A stretch of 11,242 nucleotides of DNA, from positions 1 through 11,242 of the forward strand of contig DAIESZ010000250.1 in assembly GCA_027346035.1 (NCBI GenBank), written 5' to 3'. This DNA comes from Propionibacteriaceae bacterium (GTDB taxonomy: Bacteria; Actinomycetota; Actinomycetes; Propionibacteriales; Propionibacteriaceae). The notes beneath the pieces were generated by a model, which saw nothing but the letters and a program-made list of their open reading frames with translations, was not told where the DNA came from and did not search any database. This document shows, piece after piece, positions 7,328 through 11,242 of this stretch. The position numbers and the translations under genes are program-made. Position 1 is the first letter of the stretch. Every line of letters begins with the position of its first letter.

Positions 7328-8515
7328 TCATCCGGCGAGCGATTCGGAATCCGGGAAGTGCCGGGCCACGGCCTCGTCGTACCGGGGTACCAGGTCGGGC
7401 CGGTCGATGATGTCGCCCAGTTCCTCCATGAGCCGCCGGTACGGGGCCGGACGGGCTGACTCGCCCATCAGCCCGAGCCGCCAGATGACGCCGGCGGTCG
7501 GGCCGAGTCCACCGGCGACGCTGATCTCGCGGCGCCGCAGTTCGGCGCGGACGGCATCGTCGTCGATCTCGTCGGGGAGCCGCAGCGCGAGGACGGTCGG
7601 CAACCGGTCCTGAGCCCGCGGGACGTAATGGGTGAACCCGAGCGGCCCGAGAGTGTCCATGATCACCTTCTCCATCGTCACGGACCGCAGGTGACGCGCC
7701 TCGAGCCCCTCATCCATGGCCGCGTGCAGCGCGGCGTGGAAGGCGTAGTGGAGGTTGACCGGCACCGTGTGGTGGTAGGTGTGGTCGACCCAGTAGGCGT
7801 ACAGGCCCTCGAAGTCGCAGTACCACAACGGGCAAGGGCTCCGTCGGGCGTAGAACCGCGAGAACGCACGCTCGGACACGGCGATCGGAGCCAGCCCGGG
7901 TGGAGCGGAGAGGCACTTCTGTGATCCGGTGTAGGCGTAGTCGACGCCCATCCCGGCCATCCCGAACGGACGCATGCCGGCCGTGGCCACGGCGTCGACG
8001 CTGAACAGGGCGCCGCTGTCGCGCACCACCTCGGCGATCTCCTCGACCGGGTTGAGCACCCCGGTCGACGTTTCGCCGTGCACCAACGCCACCATCTGGA
8101 CCCCGCTGAGGTGAGCGGCGACGGCGTCCGGCTGGATCGCCTCGCCCAACGGGGCGGTCACCAGGCGCACGTTGGCGCCGTACCGCGCGGCCATCTCGGC
8201 CATCCGGCGCCCGAAGCTGCCATTCGCGCACACGAGAACGGTGTCGCCGGCCTCGACGAGGTTCGCGAAACCGGTCTCCATGCCCAGCGAGCCGCTGCCG
8301 CCGAGCAGAGCGGTGAACGCCTCCGGCTCGGTGCCGTACATGGTGCGCAGGTCGGCCTGGATCTCGCGGTTGAGCTCGAACACCTCGGGGTCCATGTGCC
8401 CCAGCATGCTGCGCATCAGCGCGCGCTGGCCCGCGGGGTGAATCGGGGTCGGGCCGGGTGTCAGCAGGACGTGCTGATCGTGCGGATCCGAGAACGTGTG
8501 GTGCTGCGCGCGCAT
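7328..8515 (-). CDS. Class V PLP aminotransferase, alanine/serine-glyoxylate type
   Basis: A fold-type I PLP enzyme of the alanine-glyoxylate / serine-pyruvate / ureidoglycine-glyoxylate group, which transfers an amino group to glyoxylate or a related keto acid. The 395-residue product has the family length. It begins with LLTPGPTPI (17-25), [10 protein letters not shown] (39-48) and the PLP-phosphate region [10 protein letters not shown] (72-81). HGETSTG (146-152), SVDAVAT with Asp174 against the PLP ring nitrogen, and TGSQKCL with Schiff-base Lys200 follow. YHHTVPVN (247-254) and WRLGLMG (345-351), whose Arg346 should bind the substrate carboxylate, complete the site. The exact donor cannot be read from sequence. 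The ATG at 8513-8515 is preceded by TAGGGT and 6 bases, so it is probably leaderless. The gene is convergent with RidA and divergent from nth, standing alone in its orientation in an interval that holds other genes in mycobacteria. Confidence 0.93.
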   Translation of the reverse strand: MRAQHHTFSDPHDQHVLLTPGPTPIHPAGQRALMRSMLGHMDPEVFELNREIQADLRTMYGTEPEAFTALLGGSGSLGMETGFANLVEAGDTVLVCANGSFGRRMAEMAARYGANVRLVTAPLGEAIQPDAVAAHLSGVQMVALVHGETSTGVLNPVEEIAEVVRDSGALFSVDAVATAGMRPFGMAGMGVDYAYTGSQKCLSAPPGLAPIAVSERAFSRFYARRSPCPLWYCDFEGLYAYWVDHTYHHTVPVNLHYAFHAALHAAMDEGLEARHLRSVTMEKVIMDTLGPLGFTHYVPRAQDRLPTVLALRLPDEIDDDAVRAELRRREISVAGGLGPTAGVIWRLGLMGESARPAPYRRLMEELGDIIDRPDLVPRYDEAVARHFPDSESLAG

Positions 8516-8521
8516 GGGCCC

Positions 8522-8527
8522 ACCCTA
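8522..8527 (-). promoter_or_regulatory. -10 element for leaderless aminotransferase transcript
   Basis: On the minus strand TAGGGT is followed by GGGCCC (6 bases) and then the ATG. This fits TANNNT-N6-start, with transcription beginning at the start codon. AGGG in the same hexamer could also act as a weak Shine-Dalgarno. Confidence 0.5.
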
Positions 8528-8571
8528 TGAGCGGGCGCAGGCCGGACGGGGGATGCCCATGGATGCTCGGT

Positions 8572-8577
8572 TACTCT
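8572..8577 (+). promoter_or_regulatory. -10 element for leaderless nth transcript
   Basis: TACTCT fits TANNNT and is followed by 6 bases and GTG at 8584, with no Shine-Dalgarno before that GTG. It supports GTG 8584 as the nth start. Its counterpart on the other strand is at 8522-8527, so two divergent promoters share about 45 bases. Confidence 0.6.
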
Positions 8578-8583
8578 TGCCGG

Positions 8584-9291
8584 GTGCCGAGGATCCCGAC
8601 GGTGCCGCCTCTCGAGCAGGTCGAGGTGGCCCGACACCACTACGACCTGCTGAGCCGGGCGTACCCGGAGGCGTCCTGTGAACTCGACTTCGACTCGCCC
8701 TTCGAGTTGCTCGTCGCCACCGTCCTGTCGGCCCAGTCCACCGACCGGCGGGTCAACGGGGTGACCCCGGCGCTGTTCGCCCGCTTCCCGACGCCGGCCG
8801 CGCTGGCCGAGGCGGAGCCCTCCGTGGTGGAGGAGATCATCCGGCCCACCGGCTTCTACCGGGCCAAGACCGAGGCGATCATCGCCCTCGCCCGCGACGT
8901 GGCCGATCGCTTCGACGGGGTCGTCCCGCGCACGCTGGAGGAATTGGTGACCCTGCGGGGGGTCGGGCGCAAGACCGCCAACGTCGTTCTCGGTGACGCG
9001 TTCGGCGTCCCGGGCATCACTCCCGACACCCACTTCATGCGGGTCTCCCGGCGGCTCGGCTGGACGGCGGCCACGAAACCCGACGATGTCGAGGCCGAGG
9101 TCGGCGCGCTGTTCCCCGAGCGGGACTGGACGCAGGTGTCTCACCTGCTCATCTGGCATGGACGCCGGTGCTGCCACGCGCGGCGTCCCGCGTGCGGGGC
9201 CTGCCCCGTGGGCCAGGCGTGCCCCGCCTACGGCGAGGGGCCGACGGATCCGGCGATCGCGCAGGCACTGCTGAGGGAGCCCCGAGGATGA
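8584..9291 (+). CDS. nth: Endonuclease III (DNA glycosylase/AP lyase)
   Basis: The enzyme removes oxidised pyrimidines from DNA and cleaves the abasic site, starting base-excision repair. The 235-residue product has LLVATVLSAQSTD (42-54) and the helix-hairpin-helix LRGVGRKTANVV (124-135) with catalytic Lys130. Catalytic Asp148 lies in TPDTH, the same 18-residue spacing as Lys120/Asp138 of E. coli Nth. The C-terminal [4Fe-4S] ligands are Cys197, Cys204, Cys207 and Cys213 (C-X6-C-X2-C-X5-C). In-frame starts upstream exist at 8458, 8527 and 8563, but they give a Gly/Arg/Pro-rich extension unlike the family. I prefer GTG 8584, which sits 6 bases behind a TACTCT -10. The stop overlaps the next gene's ATG (ATGA, 9288-9291), making nth the first gene of a coupled operon. 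Confidence 0.96.
   Translation: MPRIPTVPPLEQVEVARHHYDLLSRAYPEASCELDFDSPFELLVATVLSAQSTDRRVNGVTPALFARFPTPAALAEAEPSVVEEIIRPTGFYRAKTEAIIALARDVADRFDGVVPRTLEELVTLRGVGRKTANVVLGDAFGVPGITPDTHFMRVSRRLGWTAATKPDDVEAEVGALFPERDWTQVSHLLIWHGRRCCHARRPACGACPVGQACPAYGEGPTDPAIAQALLREPRG
9273..9279 (+). promoter_or_regulatory. Ribosome binding site of the TlpA-like gene, inside nth
   Basis: GAGGGAG lies 8 bases before the ATG at 9288, within the end of nth. It selects that ATG over longer in-frame starts (from 9168) and places a lipoprotein signal exactly at the N-terminus. Confidence 0.65.
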
Positions 9292-9900
9292 TCCGACATG
9301 TCGTCGTGGCCGCTGTCGCGGCGGCCCTGGTCCTGAGCGGCTGCGGCGGGAACACCCCGGCGGCCGCGCCGGCGAGCGTGGGCGGGAAGGCTTCGACCGG
9401 GCCCTCCCTGCTCGAGCTGCGCACGGCCGCGGGCATCGGGGCGTGCCCGGCCAGCGACCTCACCGCGACGGCGACCGGCAACGGACTCCCCGCGACCGTG
9501 TTCGACTGTCTCGGTGGTGATTCGAAGGTCAATCTGGCCGGCCTGCCGAAGGGCAAGCCGATCGTATTGAACTTCTGGGCGCAGTGGTGCGGGCCGTGCC
9601 GCCAGGAGGGGCCGATTCTCGGCCAGGTCTACGCGAAGGCCAAGGGCAGGGTCCGGATGCTCGGCGTCATGGAGGTCGACCCGGAGCCCGGCTCGGCGAT
9701 CGCACTGGCCAAGCAGGACGGCATGCTCTACCCGATGATGGTCGACCCCGACGGGAAGGCCCGCACCGCACTCAGGATCACGGCCCTGCCACAGACGATC
9801 TTCATCGACGCGCACGGCGTCGTCGTCAAGCGCGTGGTCGCCGCCTTCGACTCCCCCCAGCAGCTCGAGGCGACGATCCAGCAGGCGTTCGGGGTCACCC

Positions 9901-9908
<8 letters not shown>
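9288..9908 (+). CDS. TlpA-like thioredoxin-fold lipoprotein
   Basis: A probable membrane-anchored extracytoplasmic thiol-disulfide protein, 206 residues. It begins with a lipoprotein signal: MIRH, a hydrophobic stretch and the lipobox LSGC, giving lipidated Cys19. A flexible Ala/Gly/Ser-rich linker follows. The thioredoxin domain carries NFWAQWCGPCRQEGP with redox Cys101 and Cys104, and a cis-Pro loop at Leu167-Pro168-Gln169. A second pair, Cys53 (GACPA) and Cys74 (FDCLGG), lies before the core and may form a structural or second redox disulfide. It corresponds to Rv3673c of M. tuberculosis, which holds the same position after nth. Translation is coupled to nth by a 4-base ATGA overlap, and its own end overlaps the Nudix gene by 8 bases. 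Whether it oxidises or reduces its partners cannot be told from sequence. Confidence 0.93.
9891..9894 (+). promoter_or_regulatory. Ribosome binding site for the TTG start of the Nudix gene
   Basis: A GGGG run inside the end of the preceding gene lies 6 bases before TTG 9901. There is no in-frame ATG or GTG just upstream, so the rare TTG start is the best choice. Confidence 0.4.

Positions 9909-11242
<1,334 letters not shown>

Noticed and set aside
7318..7337. CGCCG / CGGCG inverted repeat between RidA and the aminotransferase
   Set aside because: A 5-base-pair stem with a 10-base loop and no T-run is not distinguishable from chance.
8458..8583. N-terminal extension of nth from upstream starts at 8458, 8527 or 8563
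   Set aside because: It would run through the divergent aminotransferase promoter and start, its residues are unlike Nth N-termini, and a -10 element sits 6 bases before GTG 8584.

Overview
This window is a stretch of high-GC chromosome, very probably from an actinomycete (Actinomycetota). The evidence is a WhiB-family iron-sulfur regulator, an actinobacterial-type short xylose isomerase, a PonA2-type class A penicillin-binding protein with a PASTA domain, G/C-rich third codon positions and frequent GTG starts. The gene order resembles the Propionibacteriales/mycobacterial housekeeping neighbourhood, but the genus cannot be fixed from the sequence.

Layout, left to right. (1) 1-2475, plus strand: a xylose-use operon, the 3' part of xylA followed 14 bases later by xylB. 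Together they convert D-xylose to D-xylulose and then to xylulose 5-phosphate. (2) 2497-5819, minus strand, converging on xylB: a bifunctional class A penicillin-binding protein and, two bases behind it, a membrane-anchored metallophosphoesterase. (3) 5820-6142: a divergent regulatory region. (4) 6143-7315, plus strand: a WhiB4-like regulator, then a two-gene unit of a 56-residue DUF4177 protein and a RidA-family protein that overlap by four bases. (5) 7328-8515, minus strand: a class V PLP aminotransferase of the alanine/serine-glyoxylate type. (6) 8584-10590, plus strand: a tightly overlapped operon of endonuclease III (nth), a TlpA-like thioredoxin lipoprotein and a Nudix CoA pyrophosphatase. 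(7) 10613 to the right edge: the first 210 codons of a GH13 alpha-glucosidase.

From memory, blocks 2-6 follow the Mycobacterium tuberculosis segment Rv3683 (phosphoesterase), Rv3682 (ponA2), Rv3681c (whiB4), Rv3678c (RidA), Rv3674c (nth), Rv3673c (TlpA-like), Rv3672c (Nudix). Here the ArsA-type ATPases, the metallo-beta-lactamase-fold gene and crp expected between whiB4 and nth are absent, and an aminotransferase stands in that interval. After the Nudix gene, a sugar hydrolase stands where marP would be. The segment therefore looks like a trimmed and locally substituted version of a conserved actinobacterial core block, bracketed by carbohydrate genes.

The most interesting signal is in the starts. 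Four genes (the PBP, DUF4177, the aminotransferase and nth) have a TANNNT -10 hexamer ending exactly 6 or 7 bases before the start codon, the arrangement of leaderless transcripts. This also decides the start codons of the PBP and nth. I found no phage, insertion sequence, CRISPR array, RNA gene or obviously novel multi-gene system.
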